Source of the DNA: Anaerolineae bacterium
GTDB taxonomy: Bacteria; Chloroflexota; Anaerolineae; Aggregatilineales; Phototrophicaceae
DNA length: 64,000 nt
Assembly: GCA_025055175.1 (NCBI GenBank)
Contig: JANWYT010000002.1
Location: forward strand, 296,958-360,957
Direction: 5' to 3'
The notes beneath the pieces were generated by a model. The model was not told the origin of the DNA. It did no database searches and saw only the letters and a list, made by a program, of their open reading frames with translations. This document shows positions 9,197-19,719 of the stretch, in pieces. A program made the translations under genes and the position numbers. Position 1 is the stretch's first letter. Each line of letters begins with the position of its first letter.

Positions 9197-9550
9197 GTGA
9201 GCTGGAAACTGCGCGTTACTCTGATGAGTGGGATCAAGGACGGCCAGCAAATTGAGCTGACGCTGGGCGAAGATGGCCATTTGACAGAGCAAAGCTGGTC
9301 GCTCTCTATCGGACGCGCAGAAGACAACGACATTTGGCTGAGCCAAGATACCTTTGCTTCACGCTATCATGCTGCCTTGCACTGGCGCGAAGATCGCTGG
9401 TGGCTAGAGGACAAAAAAAGCACAAATGGCTCTTTCGTCGAAAATCCTCAGGATATCCTTGAGGAGTTGCGCGTCGAAGACACAACAGCCCTCGACTTGA
9501 CGCAATGGATACGAATTGGACGCACATGGTTGCAGTTACAAATGGAGTAA
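9197..9550 (+). CDS. FHA-domain protein, 117 aa
   Basis: Almost the whole protein is one forkhead-associated domain, a phosphothreonine-binding module. It has the expected landmarks SIGRAEDNDI (GR), SRYHAAL (S-R-x-H) and STNGSFV (the N-G pair). Start is GTG 9197 after a GAGG site. It ends 6 bases before the Clp-N/kinase fusion gene, so the two are almost certainly co-translated. A reasonable inference is that this FHA protein reads a phosphothreonine mark made by, or present on, that neighbour. Confidence 0.88.
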   Translation: MSWKLRVTLMSGIKDGQQIELTLGEDGHLTEQSWSLSIGRAEDNDIWLSQDTFASRYHAALHWREDRWWLEDKKSTNGSFVENPQDILEELRVEDTTALDLTQWIRIGRTWLQLQME

Positions 9551-9556
9551 CGCGCT

Positions 9557-11482
9557 GTGGAAGAACAGGTTGACCTCTCCGAAATTCTCATCAGCGCGCG
9601 GCTCGAGTCTCATCGTATGCGCCATTTCTTCATCGGTGTTGAGCATTTGTTTATTGCGCTGCTGGAGTTGCGTGGCGGATTGATGAGCCACATCTTAGCG
9701 GATGAGGGCCAATCGTCGGAGTTTGTCGCTGATCTCATTCGGCGTAAGGTGGGCAAAGGAGGGCGCACTCACCACTGGACAGGCATCCCCAACACGCCGC
9801 GCGCCAACGTAGTGTTAGACATTGCTCATGAAGTCGCCTTGTCTCAAGGAAGGCGAGAAGTCTATGAGCGCGATCTCCTGATGGCTATCTTTGAAGAACG
9901 CGACAATTTGTGCATGCGCGTGCTTAAAGCCCTCAAGCTCGACCTAGACGCGCTGCGCAAGCAGGTGCAGACGCGGCCGCTCGCGCGCGCTGTATCGCAA
10001 ACTTTCCTGGCTATCGTCTTTGCCCCTGATTTTGAGGGTGGCTTGGTCAACGATCAACTCTACATTTTGCGTCGGATGTTTCATGGCTATGCTCAGCTGC
10101 GCATAGAAGCACGTCTGACAGGGGGCTACACTTCGGCTGAGGTGCTGGTGGCGACGCCTATCAGAGTTGATGGACGCGAAGACGCTTCGGTGGTGGCCAA
10201 GATAGATCACAAAGACGCTATCATCGAAGAAGCGCAGCGCTACGAGCGCTTCGTCAAGAATACGCTGCCGCCGCTCACCGCGCGACTGGAAGACAAACCT
10301 ACTGCTCCCGACATCTCGGACTTGGCCGGCCTGAAGTACACCCTCATCACCGACAGCGAGGGCAAATCGCGCACCATACGCGCTGTCCTCCGAGAGTGGT
10401 CAGGCGATCGAATTGGTCAATGGCTGAGCCAGCGCTTATTCCACACCTTCGGCGCGAAATGGTGGCAGCAGCGCACGCCGTATCGCTTTGCTGTCTGGCA
10501 AGAATACGATCATCTGCTGCCACCCATCCTGACATTGGAGGTTGTGAAGCCACAAGACCTTTCCAGGCCAGCTCTCATCCTCAAAGACCCGATTCGGCGC
10601 AGCGCTGTGACCTATCTTGAGTATGGCACGCAGGTTGCTGTGGATAACTTCGCCGTCCACAAGGTTGATGAAGAGCGTGGCATTTTGATCCTGGCTCTGG
10701 GCCAGCATGGCTCGACAGCGCGCCCTTATCAGATTGAAGTGCGTGGTATCGACTTCAAGCAAGACGCCTACTACCGCAACGAGATCGTAGAGCGCCTGGT
10801 AGGCAAGGTGTGGCTCACGCGACATGAGCAGTTCTTGCAAGGTGTGCGGTTGCTGCAACCTGATTTTGACGAGCAGGCCGAGACGCTGCCTTTCGACAGA
10901 GATCGACTACCCAACCCTCTGGTGTTTTATGCGCGTCTGTTGGACGTGGTAATTGACGGCACACTCTGTACGACGCACAGTGATCTGCATCTGGGCAATA
11001 TCATGCTAGGGCAGGACGACATTCCTCTGCTGATCGATTTTGCGCGCGCCCGCGATGGCCATGCCCTGTTTGATTGGGCCACGCTGGAGATGAGCCTCCT
11101 CACGGAACTCGTTGCGCCGCTCGTGCATAGCAGTTGGGATGACGTGCGCGCAGTGACGAGGCACTATCTGCTGTTCAGTAGAGGCAGCGTATTACCTTCT
11201 GCCTCTGAAGCGTTACAGAACGCCTTCAGGGCTATACAAGGCGTGAGAGAGGTCGTCCAAATTTGCTTGGCTCACCCTGCCAGTTGGCATGAATACTACG
11301 TTGCCCTGACTTTCTTGGCGTTGCGAGCTATGCTCTGGGAGAGCATACCACTCGCTGGCCGTCGCCTCATGCTCTATGTGGCCGCAGCAGCAATCCGAGA
11401 GTCCGTAGGTCTGATTGCGCCACAGGGGCAGGGCAGGGGCACTCCGATGGATAAAACAGATGTCCCCGCCTCGCTGGATTGA
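9557..11482 (+). CDS. Clp-N (R) domain fused to an APH-like phosphotransferase/kinase domain
   Basis: 641-residue fusion starting at GTG 9557. Residues 5-138 resemble the duplicated ClpA/C N-terminal domain (ARLESHRMRHFFIGVEHLFIAL repeat 1, NVVLDIAHEVAL...ERDLLMAIF repeat 2), which normally recognises substrates for Clp ATPases; here there is no AAA+ module. Residues 175-240 look like a kinase N-lobe (GGYTSAEVL, K215 in VVAKID, E224/E225). After an insertion of about 200 residues comes an aminoglycoside-phosphotransferase-type catalytic loop HSDLHLGN (474-481) and metal-binding IDFAR (D494). All key kinase residues are present, so it is probably active. It resembles kinases reported with prokaryotic ternary conflict systems, but I cannot verify that here. 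Confidence 0.75.
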   Translation: MEEQVDLSEILISARLESHRMRHFFIGVEHLFIALLELRGGLMSHILADEGQSSEFVADLIRRKVGKGGRTHHWTGIPNTPRANVVLDIAHEVALSQGRREVYERDLLMAIFEERDNLCMRVLKALKLDLDALRKQVQTRPLARAVSQTFLAIVFAPDFEGGLVNDQLYILRRMFHGYAQLRIEARLTGGYTSAEVLVATPIRVDGREDASVVAKIDHKDAIIEEAQRYERFVKNTLPPLTARLEDKPTAPDISDLAGLKYTLITDSEGKSRTIRAVLREWSGDRIGQWLSQRLFHTFGAKWWQQRTPYRFAVWQEYDHLLPPILTLEVVKPQDLSRPALILKDPIRRSAVTYLEYGTQVAVDNFAVHKVDEERGILILALGQHGSTARPYQIEVRGIDFKQDAYYRNEIVERLVGKVWLTRHEQFLQGVRLLQPDFDEQAETLPFDRDRLPNPLVFYARLLDVVIDGTLCTTHSDLHLGNIMLGQDDIPLLIDFARARDGHALFDWATLEMSLLTELVAPLVHSSWDDVRAVTRHYLLFSRGSVLPSASEALQNAFRAIQGVREVVQICLAHPASWHEYYVALTFLALRAMLWESIPLAGRRLMLYVAAAAIRESVGLIAPQGQGRGTPMDKTDVPASLD

Positions 11483-11486
11483 GTCT

Positions 11487-12548
11487 TCAGAGCTTGGCAA
11501 TCACGGCATCGGTGAATTCGCGCGTGCTGACGACGGTTTCGCCCTGACGAGCGATGTCGCCAGTGCGCGCGCCATCGGCCAGGACGCCTTCAACGGCCTG
11601 TTCGATGGCTTTTGCCTCAGCGTCCAAGTTGAGGCTGTAGCGCAGCAGCATAGCCAGGCTTAGGATCATGCCTGTGGGGTTAGCCTTGCCTCGGCCTGCA
11701 ATGTCTGGCGCTGAGCCGTGAACTGGTTCATAAAGGCCAAACCGCCCTTCGCCTAACGAAGCTGAGGGGAGCATGCCCAGCGAACCAGCCAAGACAGAGG
11801 CCTCATCGCTTAAGATGTCGCCGAACATATTCTCCGCCAGGAGAACGTCAAACGACGATGGGCGCATGATGAGGTGCATGGTGCAAGCATCGACCAAAAC
11901 GTGGTCTAAGACAACGTCAGGATAGTCTTCATGGACGCGATTCACGGTGCTGCGCCACAAGCGCATAGAAGCTAGGACGTTAGCTTTGTCAACAGAAGTC
12001 ACTTTCTTACGGCGACCCTGAGCAGCGCGAAAGGCGACGTGCGCTACTCGCTCAACTTCTGAGCGTGTGTAGAGCATGGTGTCGTAAGCGGTATCACCGT
12101 CGCCCATCTCCTGGCGCGGGCCAAAGTACAAGCCGCCTGTTAGCTCACGGATGATGAGGATGTCTACGCCCTCTAACAAATCGGGACGCAACGGTACATT
12201 CTGAGCCAGCATGGGATAAACTTTGACAGGACGCAGATTGGCGAACAGACCAAAGTGTTTTCGCATAGCCAGTAGACCTTGTTCAGGACGGACTCTTGCA
12301 GATGGACTATCCCACTGAGGCCCGCCAACAGCCGCCAACAAGATAGCATCTGACTGCTCACCAAGTCGACGAGTTTCTTGAGGGAAGGGATCGCCTGCTC
12401 TGTCAATGGCAACCCCACCAATGAGCGCTTCATGAGTGACAAATTCATGGCCGTAGCGCGACGACACACGATCCAAGACGCGCAGTGCCTCAGCCATCAC
12501 TTCGGGGCCAATTCCATCACCAGAGAGAGTTGTAATGGTCGCTTTCAT
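11487..12548 (-). CDS. leuB: 3-isopropylmalate dehydrogenase
   Basis: NAD-dependent oxidative decarboxylation in leucine synthesis; it can also act on 3-methylmalate in the citramalate route to isoleucine. The 353-residue protein begins [18 protein letters not shown] and has the isocitrate/isopropylmalate dehydrogenase signature ([19 protein letters not shown]) and [18 protein letters not shown]. The start at 12548 has AGGAG 8 bases upstream; a longer in-frame extension to 12623 would overlap cimA and is not family-like. It is the last gene of the branched-chain operon and converges on the Clp-N/kinase gene with only 4 bases between. Confidence 0.96.
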   Translation of the reverse strand: MKATITTLSGDGIGPEVMAEALRVLDRVSSRYGHEFVTHEALIGGVAIDRAGDPFPQETRRLGEQSDAILLAAVGGPQWDSPSARVRPEQGLLAMRKHFGLFANLRPVKVYPMLAQNVPLRPDLLEGVDILIIRELTGGLYFGPRQEMGDGDTAYDTMLYTRSEVERVAHVAFRAAQGRRKKVTSVDKANVLASMRLWRSTVNRVHEDYPDVVLDHVLVDACTMHLIMRPSSFDVLLAENMFGDILSDEASVLAGSLGMLPSASLGEGRFGLYEPVHGSAPDIAGRGKANPTGMILSLAMLLRYSLNLDAEAKAIEQAVEGVLADGARTGDIARQGETVVSTREFTDAVIAKL

Positions 12549-12619
12549 CAGACGATCTCCTGCGTAGACAGCAAGAGAGCGCACGTACGCTCTCCACAAG
12601 ACAAGAATTAAGAGAAGTT

Positions 12620-14212
12620 TCAATCGCCAGAAGGCACGCTCTCATGCTGATGGGCAAGTGAAAGACCGTACTCCACAGCGTCTACCAGGGCCAGCCAGCT
12701 CGCGCGGATGATATCTGTACCAGCGCCTACCGTACTCCAGCGATGAGAACCGCGCTGGGTGTCGATCAAGACGCGCGTCGTGGCCGCTGTCGCGTTCTCA
12801 CCGTCGAGGATACGTACTTTGTAATCAACCAGCTGAAATTCGGCAATCTGTGGATAATGGGGCATGAGGGCCTTGCGCAGAGCCATGTCCAGCGCGTTCA
12901 CCGGGCCGTTGCCCTCTGCGGCAGTATGCACAACGTCACCTCCAATTTCTAGCTTCATCATCGCTTCTGAGACGTGGCCGCGACCGCGCCGATCTTCGAC
13001 AATCACCGTAAAATCGATCAAGTGGAAGAGAGGCATATAACCCGGCTTGGCACGGTGCAACCGGACAGCCACAGAAGCTTCTGCGCCTTCGAAGACGTAA
13101 CCTTCGCTCTCCAGCCGCTTGATGTCTGCCAAGACTTGCCCTGCTTCATCTCCGCTGACCTCCAGAGCCATCTCCTCAGCTTTGCTGAGGATGTTACCCT
13201 TGCCCGACAAATCCGACACCAGAACGCGCATCTCGTTGCCCACGCGGGACGGATCAATGTGCTGGTAGCTATCCACATTGCGCCGAATGGCAGCAACGTG
13301 AATGCCACCTTTATGGGCAAAAGCGCTCCTGCCAACGTAGGCAGCGTGGTCATCCGGAGCAAGGTTGGCAATCTCAGCTACTGTGCGTGACAGCTGCGTC
13401 AGGCCAGATAATTTGCTTGGATCAGGCAAACAAGGGACGCCCATCTTCAGCTCAAGGTCAGGGATAATGCTGCACAAATTGGCGTTACCGCAGCGCTCGC
13501 CGTAGCCGTTAATCGTACCCTGCACTTGGACGGCGCCAGCTCGAACAGCAGCCAGAGAGTTGGCCACTGCAAGTTCGCCATCGTTGTGCGTGTGAATGCC
13601 AATCTGGGCATGAGGGAAGGCTTGGCGTACTTTTTCAACGAGCTCCGTAATCTCCCAGGGCATAGAGCCGCCGTTGGTATCGCAGAGGACGATGCTGTCC
13701 GCTCCACCATCCAGCGCAGTACGCAACGTGTCGAAAGCGTATTCAAGGTCTAGCTTAGCGCCGTCGAAGAAATGCTCGGCGTCGTAGATAACTTCCTTGC
13801 CCAGACTCTTGAGGTAGCGCAGACTCTCGCGGATCATGCGCAGATTTTCTTGCGGCGTCGTCTGCAAAACGTCGGTCACATGGAGCATGGAAGTCTTGCC
13901 GACGACGGTGACAACCGGGGTCTGCGCATCCACTAGGGCTTGAATGTTAGGATCATCGGCTGGATCACTGTCCTTGCGGCAGGTTGAGCCAAAAGCTGCT
14001 AAGCGAGCATGCCTGAACGTCATGTGGCGCGCCTCTTCAAAGAAAGCCGCATCTTTGGGATTTGATCCGGGCCAACCGCCTTCGATGTAGGCCACGCCGA
14101 AATCATCGAGCAGGCGCGCAATCTTGAGCTTGTCAGCCAGAGAGAGCGAGATACCTTCGCGCTGTGTGCCATCGCGCAGAGTGGTGTCGTAGATGGCAAC
14201 CTGTGATCTCAT
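12620..14212 (-). CDS. cimA: (R)-citramalate synthase
   Basis: Condenses pyruvate and acetyl-CoA to citramalate, giving a threonine-independent route to 2-oxobutyrate and isoleucine. The 530-residue protein starts [20 protein letters not shown], followed by [14 protein letters not shown], which is specific to the CimA branch (2-isopropylmalate synthases read DGEQSPG and EAGFP). [17 protein letters not shown] and [15 protein letters not shown] are the metal-binding and active-site segments, and the last 130 or so residues are a LeuA-type allosteric domain. It sits between leuD and leuB, whose products complete the citramalate pathway. Confidence 0.93.
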   Translation of the reverse strand: MRSQVAIYDTTLRDGTQREGISLSLADKLKIARLLDDFGVAYIEGGWPGSNPKDAAFFEEARHMTFRHARLAAFGSTCRKDSDPADDPNIQALVDAQTPVVTVVGKTSMLHVTDVLQTTPQENLRMIRESLRYLKSLGKEVIYDAEHFFDGAKLDLEYAFDTLRTALDGGADSIVLCDTNGGSMPWEITELVEKVRQAFPHAQIGIHTHNDGELAVANSLAAVRAGAVQVQGTINGYGERCGNANLCSIIPDLELKMGVPCLPDPSKLSGLTQLSRTVAEIANLAPDDHAAYVGRSAFAHKGGIHVAAIRRNVDSYQHIDPSRVGNEMRVLVSDLSGKGNILSKAEEMALEVSGDEAGQVLADIKRLESEGYVFEGAEASVAVRLHRAKPGYMPLFHLIDFTVIVEDRRGRGHVSEAMMKLEIGGDVVHTAAEGNGPVNALDMALRKALMPHYPQIAEFQLVDYKVRILDGENATAATTRVLIDTQRGSHRWSTVGAGTDIIRASWLALVDAVEYGLSLAHQHESVPSGD

Positions 14213-14271
14213 GATTCATGTCTCCCGTGTGTTGGAGGGCCGTACATCACGGCCCAACCGATGAGGTAGCT

Positions 14272-14886
14272 TTAAGCGAACGCAGTGGTGGGAATGGCAG
14301 GCGGCATGGCAGCTTCGAAGGCTGCGATGTCGTCTTCTAAGCTCATGAGAAAACCCAGCTGATCGACTCCGTTCATCAGGCAATAGCGAGTGAAGGGGTC
14401 TATCGGAAAGGTCACGCAGCGGCCATCAGGCAGAATGAGCGATCGGTCTTCTAGGCTGACAGTGACTTCAATCTGTGGGTCTTCCTCAGCCAAGCTCATC
14501 AACTGCTGGTGCGTCTCTTTGTCAACAACCACCGGGATGAGGCCGTTCTTAAGCGCGTTGTTACGAAAGATGTCGGCGAATTCTGTGCTGATGACGACAC
14601 GAAAGCCCATGCCCAGCAAAGCCCAGGGCGCGTGTTCGCGCGAGCTGCCACAGCCGAAGTTGTTGCCAGCAATCAGCACGCTGGCACCCTGATAGCGCGC
14701 CTGGTTGAGGACGAAGTTAGGGTTGGGTGAGCCGTCAGCCAGGTAGCGCCAATCGAAGAAACACGACGCGCCTAAGCCAGCTTTGTCCGTTGTCTTGAGG
14801 AAGCGCGCTGGGATGATCTGGTCGGTATCAATGTCGTTGATGGGCAGAGGAACAATGCGGCCCGTGATTGTGATGATCTTCTCCAT
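14272..14886 (-). CDS. leuD: 3-isopropylmalate dehydratase small subunit
   Basis: 204-residue swivel-domain subunit that pairs with LeuC to isomerise 2- to 3-isopropylmalate, and citramalate to methylmalate. It shows NDIDTDQIIPARFLK at the start and GNNFGCGSSREHAPWAL in the middle, the standard LeuD signature. It begins 9 bases after the leuC stop, so the two subunits are translationally coupled. Confidence 0.96.
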   Translation of the reverse strand: MEKIITITGRIVPLPINDIDTDQIIPARFLKTTDKAGLGASCFFDWRYLADGSPNPNFVLNQARYQGASVLIAGNNFGCGSSREHAPWALLGMGFRVVISTEFADIFRNNALKNGLIPVVVDKETHQQLMSLAEEDPQIEVTVSLEDRSLILPDGRCVTFPIDPFTRYCLMNGVDQLGFLMSLEDDIAAFEAAMPPAIPTTAFA

Positions 14887-14895
14887 GAGGTCTAC

Positions 14896-16332
14896 CTAAG
14901 CCATTTGTGGCACATACAGTTCACGCGGATCTGTGACGACTCCTGTCACTGCTGCGGCGACAGCAGTCAGCGGGCTGGCGAGGAAGGTACGCCCTCCCTT
15001 GCCCTGGCGACCCTCGAAGTTGCGGTTGCTGGTGCTGACGGCATACTGACCAGGGGCGAGTTGATCGCCATTCATGGCGATGCACATGCTGCACCCTGCT
15101 TCGCGCCACTCGGCGCCAGCAGCGCGGAAAATTTCATGGAGGCCCTCGCGCTCTGCCTGAGCTTTGACCTGCTGGGAGCCAGGCACAACCAACATGCGGA
15201 CGCCTTCGGCCACTTTGCGACCTTCGATCATGCGCGCGGCTTCGCGCAGATCACTAATGCGCGAATTGGTGCATGAGCCGATGAAGACGACGTCAATCTT
15301 TTTACCGAGCAATCGCTCATTAGGCTGCAAGCCCATGTAGGTCAAGGCCTTGTCTAGGGCCAGGCGTTCCAAAGATGTGGCTGCCTTGTCAGGATCGGGG
15401 ATGACGCCATCGATGGGCATGCCCATGCCGGGATTCGTGCCGTAGGTAATCATCGGTGGCAGGGCATTGGCGTCCAAGACGACTTCTGCATCGAAGTGAG
15501 CGCCATCATCGGTAGGAAGCTGACGCCAACGAGCGAGCGCTTCTTCCCAGGCTTCGCCTTTAGGCGCGTAAGGGCGGCCCGCGACGTACTCAAAAGTCGT
15601 GTCATCCGGCGCGACCATGCCTGCGCGCGCGCCACCCTCAATGCTCATATTGCAGATGGTCATGCGGCCTTCCATGCTGAGCGCGCGAATAGCCGATCCC
15701 ATGTATTCAAAGACGTGTCCCGTGCCACCACCAATCCCAATCTTGGCGATGACGGCTAGGATGATATCTTTGGCTGTGACACCAGTCGCTAATTTGCCAT
15801 CGACGCGAATCGCCATCGTCTTGGGCTGGTATTGCATGAGCGTCTGCGTCGCCAAGACGTGGCCAACTTCGCTCGTGCCGATGCCGAAGGCCAGCGCGCC
15901 GAACGCACCATGTGTGCTGGTGTGGCTGTCGCCGCAGACGATAGTCATGCCAGGCTGGGTCAAGCCTTGTTCTGGGCCGATCACGTGGACAATCCCCTGA
16001 TTTTCTGTGCCGAGAGCGTACATAGGGATGCCGAAGTCGCGGCAGTTCTTTGTGAACTGGTCGAGCTGCTTCACCGCCTCTAGGTCAACGACAGGGATGA
16101 TCCCCAATTCGTTGCGCGGCGTGGTAGGGGTACTGTGATCCATCGTCCCCAGCGTACGATCAGGGCGCCGCACCCTCAAGCCGCGCTCACGGAGCATGCT
16201 GAAGGCCTGCGGCGAAGTGACTTCGTGGACGAGGTGAAGGTCAATGTAGAGGACAGCAGGCGTGTCTGCAGTTTGTGGCTTGACGATGTGATTGCGCCAA
16301 ACCTTCTCAAACAGGGTGAGCGGATGACTCAT
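14896..16332 (-). CDS. leuC: 3-isopropylmalate dehydratase large subunit
   Basis: 478-residue aconitase-family enzyme carrying the 4Fe-4S cluster. Motifs in order: [20 protein letters not shown], the DHSTPT active-site segment, [13 protein letters not shown], the first cluster ligand in [15 protein letters not shown], and the Cys pair in [10 protein letters not shown]. As an Fe-S enzyme it depends on the SUF system encoded later in this window. It precedes leuD by 9 bases. Confidence 0.96.
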   Translation of the reverse strand: MSHPLTLFEKVWRNHIVKPQTADTPAVLYIDLHLVHEVTSPQAFSMLRERGLRVRRPDRTLGTMDHSTPTTPRNELGIIPVVDLEAVKQLDQFTKNCRDFGIPMYALGTENQGIVHVIGPEQGLTQPGMTIVCGDSHTSTHGAFGALAFGIGTSEVGHVLATQTLMQYQPKTMAIRVDGKLATGVTAKDIILAVIAKIGIGGGTGHVFEYMGSAIRALSMEGRMTICNMSIEGGARAGMVAPDDTTFEYVAGRPYAPKGEAWEEALARWRQLPTDDGAHFDAEVVLDANALPPMITYGTNPGMGMPIDGVIPDPDKAATSLERLALDKALTYMGLQPNERLLGKKIDVVFIGSCTNSRISDLREAARMIEGRKVAEGVRMLVVPGSQQVKAQAEREGLHEIFRAAGAEWREAGCSMCIAMNGDQLAPGQYAVSTSNRNFEGRQGKGGRTFLASPLTAVAAAVTGVVTDPRELYVPQMA

Positions 16333-16369
16333 GGCATACCTTTCAATGACAGGAACATCTTAGGGAGCA

Positions 16370-16396
16370 GCTATCAACTATCATCATATTGATAGC
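16370..16396 (-). other. hairpin between leuA and leuC
   Basis: Perfect 8-bp inverted repeat GCTATCAA / TTGATAGC with an 11-base spacer in the 79-base gap between leuA and leuC. No T-run follows on the minus strand. A processing or stabilising hairpin within the operon mRNA is possible. Confidence 0.4.
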
Positions 16397-16411
16397 TTGA
16401 TAATGTTGATT

Positions 16412-18025
16412 TTACTTGGTTTGGGTGCGAATGCCAACCGTCGCTGAGTCGCCTTCAGGCTGAATGTCGCCCAAGCCCAGCACAGCGATCATGCGATTGA
16501 GCGCGGCCATGTAGGCCTTGACGCTGGCGACAATGATGTCACTATCCGCGCCGTAGCCACCGAAGGTGCGCGTGCTATCGGGAGGACAAATGCGCACAGT
16601 AACCTCGCCCAGTGCATCAATGCCTTCAGTGACGCTGTGGACGCTGTACTCAATCAATATATTGGGCGCTTTGACGATCTGGTCAATGGCGCGATAGGAA
16701 GCATCGACTGGGCCAGTGCCGATGGCCGCATGGACGAAGGTCTCGCCGCTGGCGCTGGTGAGGCGCACAGTGGCGGTGGGCATGCCCATCGTGCCGCAGG
16801 TGACTTGAATGTCACCCAGGCGGAAAAATTCCTGAGGCTTGCGCGTCTCGTCGTTGACCAGGGCTTCCAAGTCAGCGTCGGTGACGGTCTTCTTAGCGTC
16901 CGCCAGAGACTTGAAGCGGTAGAAAACCTGGTTGAGTTCTTCGCCTTCGATGGTGTAGCCAAGCTCTTCCAGACGCTTCTTGAGGGCAGCGCGCCCGCTG
17001 TGCTTGCCCAAGACCAGTTTGCTGTGGGTGAGGCCGATAGTCTCTGGAGTCATGATCTCAAAAGTTTCGGCGTCCTTGATGACGCCACTCTGATGAATGC
17101 CGCTCTCGTGAGCAAAAGCATTAGCGCCGACAATGGCCTTGTTCGGCTGGACGACCATGCCCATGTAGTTGCTGACCATGCGGCTCGTCTTCATGATCTG
17201 CGTCGTGTCAATGTTGGTACGCAGACCATAATAGGCCTGGCGCGTGTGTAAACTCATGACAACTTCTTCGAGACTGGTATTGCCAGCCCGCTCGCCAACG
17301 CCGTTGATTGTCACCTCCACTTGGCGGACGCCAGCAGTGACGCCTGCCAGCGTGTTAGCGGTGGCCATACCCAGGTCATTGTGGCAGTGTACAGACCAGA
17401 CAATGCCGCTGCCTTTGCCTGCGCCTGGAGTTTCAGCAATCAGATGGGCTAGTTTGTCGTGCCATTCTTCTGGCGTGACATAGCCCACTGTATCGGGGAT
17501 ATTCAGAGTGCGCGCGCCAGCCGCGACAGCGACAGCGCAGGCTTCGATCAAGAACTCGATGCGGGTACGTCCTGCGTCCATCGGGCTAAATTCAACATCA
17601 GGGCAGAGGCTAGCGGCTAAAGATACAGCAAAGCGAATACGTTCTAGGGCCTCAGCTTCTGTGATGCCCACCATGCGCAAATGGCTGGGCGATGTACCGA
17701 GGAAGGTGTGAATGCGGGGTTTAGCCGCGTCGCGGACGCCTTCCCAGGCAGCGCGTATGTCGCTTTCAACCGCACGCGCCAGGCTGGCAATCGTCGGCCC
17801 GTCGAGCGTCCCAACCTCGCGTGCAATACGCTGAATAGCGCGTAAGTCGTCTTCAGACGCGGCAGCGAAGCCTGCTTCGATCACGTCAACGCCCAAGCGG
17901 GCCAACTGGCGAGCGATCTCCAGTTTTTCAGCGCTGCCCAGGGTGCAGCCAGGGCTTTGTTCACCATCGCGCAGCGTCGTGTCGAAGATGATGACGGTGT
18001 TCTCGTCGTATACTCGCTCTACCAT
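16412..18025 (-). CDS. leuA: 2-isopropylmalate synthase
   Basis: First committed enzyme of leucine synthesis (2-oxoisovalerate plus acetyl-CoA). The 537-residue protein has [18 protein letters not shown] and [15 protein letters not shown] near the start, the [19 protein letters not shown] metal site, [20 protein letters not shown], and a C-terminal regulatory domain ending near [16 protein letters not shown], where leucine usually binds. Presence of both leuA and cimA in one operon shows that two acetyl-CoA condensing enzymes share LeuCDB. A 17-base gap separates it from ilvC upstream. Confidence 0.97.
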   Translation of the reverse strand: MVERVYDENTVIIFDTTLRDGEQSPGCTLGSAEKLEIARQLARLGVDVIEAGFAAASEDDLRAIQRIAREVGTLDGPTIASLARAVESDIRAAWEGVRDAAKPRIHTFLGTSPSHLRMVGITEAEALERIRFAVSLAASLCPDVEFSPMDAGRTRIEFLIEACAVAVAAGARTLNIPDTVGYVTPEEWHDKLAHLIAETPGAGKGSGIVWSVHCHNDLGMATANTLAGVTAGVRQVEVTINGVGERAGNTSLEEVVMSLHTRQAYYGLRTNIDTTQIMKTSRMVSNYMGMVVQPNKAIVGANAFAHESGIHQSGVIKDAETFEIMTPETIGLTHSKLVLGKHSGRAALKKRLEELGYTIEGEELNQVFYRFKSLADAKKTVTDADLEALVNDETRKPQEFFRLGDIQVTCGTMGMPTATVRLTSASGETFVHAAIGTGPVDASYRAIDQIVKAPNILIEYSVHSVTEGIDALGEVTVRICPPDSTRTFGGYGADSDIIVASVKAYMAALNRMIAVLGLGDIQPEGDSATVGIRTQTK

Positions 18026-18042
18026 ACCAATCCCTATGCGTT

Positions 18043-19053
18043 CTAACTTTCCTGTTTGATCTTCTTGGCCTTTAGGAAAGGCATCATATCGCGCAGTTCT
18101 GCGCCTACCTTCTCGATCAGCAAATCGTGTTCACGAGCGCGGCGTGCCAGAAAGTTAGGCTTGCCCTTCTTGTTCTCTTCGATCCATTCGCGAGCAAACT
18201 GGCCGTTCTGAATGCGCTCTAGGACGCCGGCCATCTCCTCTTTCACCAATCCTTCGAACAGATCGCCGACGAGATAGCCGCCATGCTCCGCCGTATCGCT
18301 GACGCTATACCACATGTAGCTTAGGCCACCCTCATAGAACAGATCGACGATCAACTTGAGTTCATGTAAGCACTCAAAGTAAGCAATTTCTGGCTGATAG
18401 CCGGCCTTGACCAGCGTCTCGAAGCTGGCGCGGATGAGGGCTGTCACGCCACCGCACAAGACTACTTGCTCACCGAAGAGATCGGTCTCCGTCTCCTCTT
18501 TGAAGGTTGTCTCGATGACGCCGGCGCGAGTGCAGCCAATGGCGCGGGCATAGGCGAGGGCAAGGGCTTTCGCGTTACCCGTCGCATCTTGGGCGACGGC
18601 TACTAGGCCTGGCGTGCCTGCTCCGTCTTTGAAAACTTCGCGCACGCGGTGGCCAGGCGACTTGGGAGCGACCATCGTCACGTCCACTGTCGGGGGCGGC
18701 TTGATCTGGCCGAAATGAATGTTGAAGCCGTGCGCAAACATGAGCATAGCGCCATCCCTCAGATTGGGGGCGATATGCTCGGCGTAAACATCAGCCTGGA
18801 TAGTGTCGTGGATGAGGATCATCACGATGTCAGCGCGCTTAGTAGCTTCTGCCACGCTGAAGACCTCAAAACCATCTGCTTCAGCCTTCGCTCTACTTTT
18901 GCTGCCTTCGTGCAAGCCGATGATGACGTTCATGCCACTGTCTTTAGCGTTGAGGGCATGAGCATGGCCCTGACTACCGTAGCCGATGACGGCAATTACC
19001 TTGCCATTGAGCAAGCTGAGGTCAGCGTCTTTATCGTAGTATAGCTTCGCCAT
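18043..19053 (-). CDS. ilvC: ketol-acid reductoisomerase
   Basis: Class I enzyme (336 aa) that isomerises and reduces acetolactate and acetohydroxybutyrate. The Rossmann start [14 protein letters not shown] is followed by the cofactor loop [13 protein letters not shown], whose Ser residues suggest NADPH. The Mg-binding knotted domain has [13 protein letters not shown] and the E-x3-[18 protein letters not shown] motif. It is separated from ilvN by 93 bases that can fold into competing hairpins (19095-19139). Confidence 0.97.
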   Translation of the reverse strand: MAKLYYDKDADLSLLNGKVIAVIGYGSQGHAHALNAKDSGMNVIIGLHEGSKSRAKAEADGFEVFSVAEATKRADIVMILIHDTIQADVYAEHIAPNLRDGAMLMFAHGFNIHFGQIKPPPTVDVTMVAPKSPGHRVREVFKDGAGTPGLVAVAQDATGNAKALALAYARAIGCTRAGVIETTFKEETETDLFGEQVVLCGGVTALIRASFETLVKAGYQPEIAYFECLHELKLIVDLFYEGGLSYMWYSVSDTAEHGGYLVGDLFEGLVKEEMAGVLERIQNGQFAREWIEENKKGKPNFLARRAREHDLLIEKVGAELRDMMPFLKAKKIKQES

Positions 19054-19094
19054 GAGCGTGTTGTTCCTTACGTGTGTGAAAATTCAAGACAGAA

Positions 19095-19139
19095 GTTCAT
19101 CATCGTCCATGAACGTTATAGGAGCGCTCGTGGACGATG
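19095..19139 (-). other. mutually exclusive hairpins in the ilvN-ilvC gap
   Basis: CATCGTCCA (19101-19109) is perfectly complementary to TGGACGATG (19131-19139), and the pairing continues inward for about five more base pairs with one mismatch. An alternative hairpin pairs GTTCAT (19095-19100) with ATGAAC (19109-19114) and uses part of the same bases. The two cannot form together, which is the layout of a processing site or a switching mRNA element upstream of ilvC. Confidence 0.45.
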
Positions 19140-19146
19140 GAGATAG

Positions 19147-19716
19147 CTAAACGCCGTAGCGCTCCAAGCCGTCGGCTTCGCCAATCTGAACAGGTGGCTC
19201 GTAGTCGCTGTCGAGGATGCGCACGCCGCGCCCCATAGCCACCACGCCAGTGCGCACCAGTTCCACAATGCCCACCGGCCGTAAGTCGTTGATGAGCGAC
19301 TCGACGATATCGGCTTGGGCAGTGATTTCCACGATGGCCACGCGCGTGCCGATGTCCACAATGCGAGCAGGGTAGCGGTCGCAAATCTCGGTCACGGTGT
19401 TGCGCGACTCAACATCGTCAGTGCGCACTTTAATGAGGGCTAGGTCGCGACTCACGTGGGGTTCCTCAGAGACGTTAGCGACGTCGATCACGTTGACTAA
19501 TTTGCGCAAGTTGGCGGCGATGATACGGGCATCGTTACGCTTGACATCGACGACGATGGTCATGCGAGAGATGTGGGGACGATGGGTGCGGCCAACGGTC
19601 AAGCTGTCTACGTTGAAGTTGCGGCGGCGGAACAAACTGGCGATGCGGTTGAGGACGCCGGGCTTATTCTCAACCAGAGCCACCAAGGTATTTTTGAAGG
19701 CGCTGTTGTCGGGCAT
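19147..19716 (-). CDS. ilvN: acetolactate synthase regulatory (small) subunit
   Basis: 189-residue partner of IlvB that confers valine feedback control. The N-terminal ACT domain reads TLVALVENKPGVLNRIASLF then RRRNFNVDSLTVGRT; the C-terminal half matches the ALS small-subunit domain (RDLALIKVRT, DIVESLINDLRPVGIVELVRTG). It begins 3 bases after the ilvB stop, so subunit ratio is set by coupled translation. Length is that of the IlvH/IlvN long form. Confidence 0.95.
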   Translation of the reverse strand: MPDNSAFKNTLVALVENKPGVLNRIASLFRRRNFNVDSLTVGRTHRPHISRMTIVVDVKRNDARIIAANLRKLVNVIDVANVSEEPHVSRDLALIKVRTDDVESRNTVTEICDRYPARIVDIGTRVAIVEITAQADIVESLINDLRPVGIVELVRTGVVAMGRGVRILDSDYEPPVQIGEADGLERYGV

Positions 19717-19719
19717 GAT

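Noticed and set aside
12549..12623. Longer leuB start at 12623
   Set aside because: It overlaps cimA, adds a non-family segment, and the ATG at 12548 has a proper AGGAG site.
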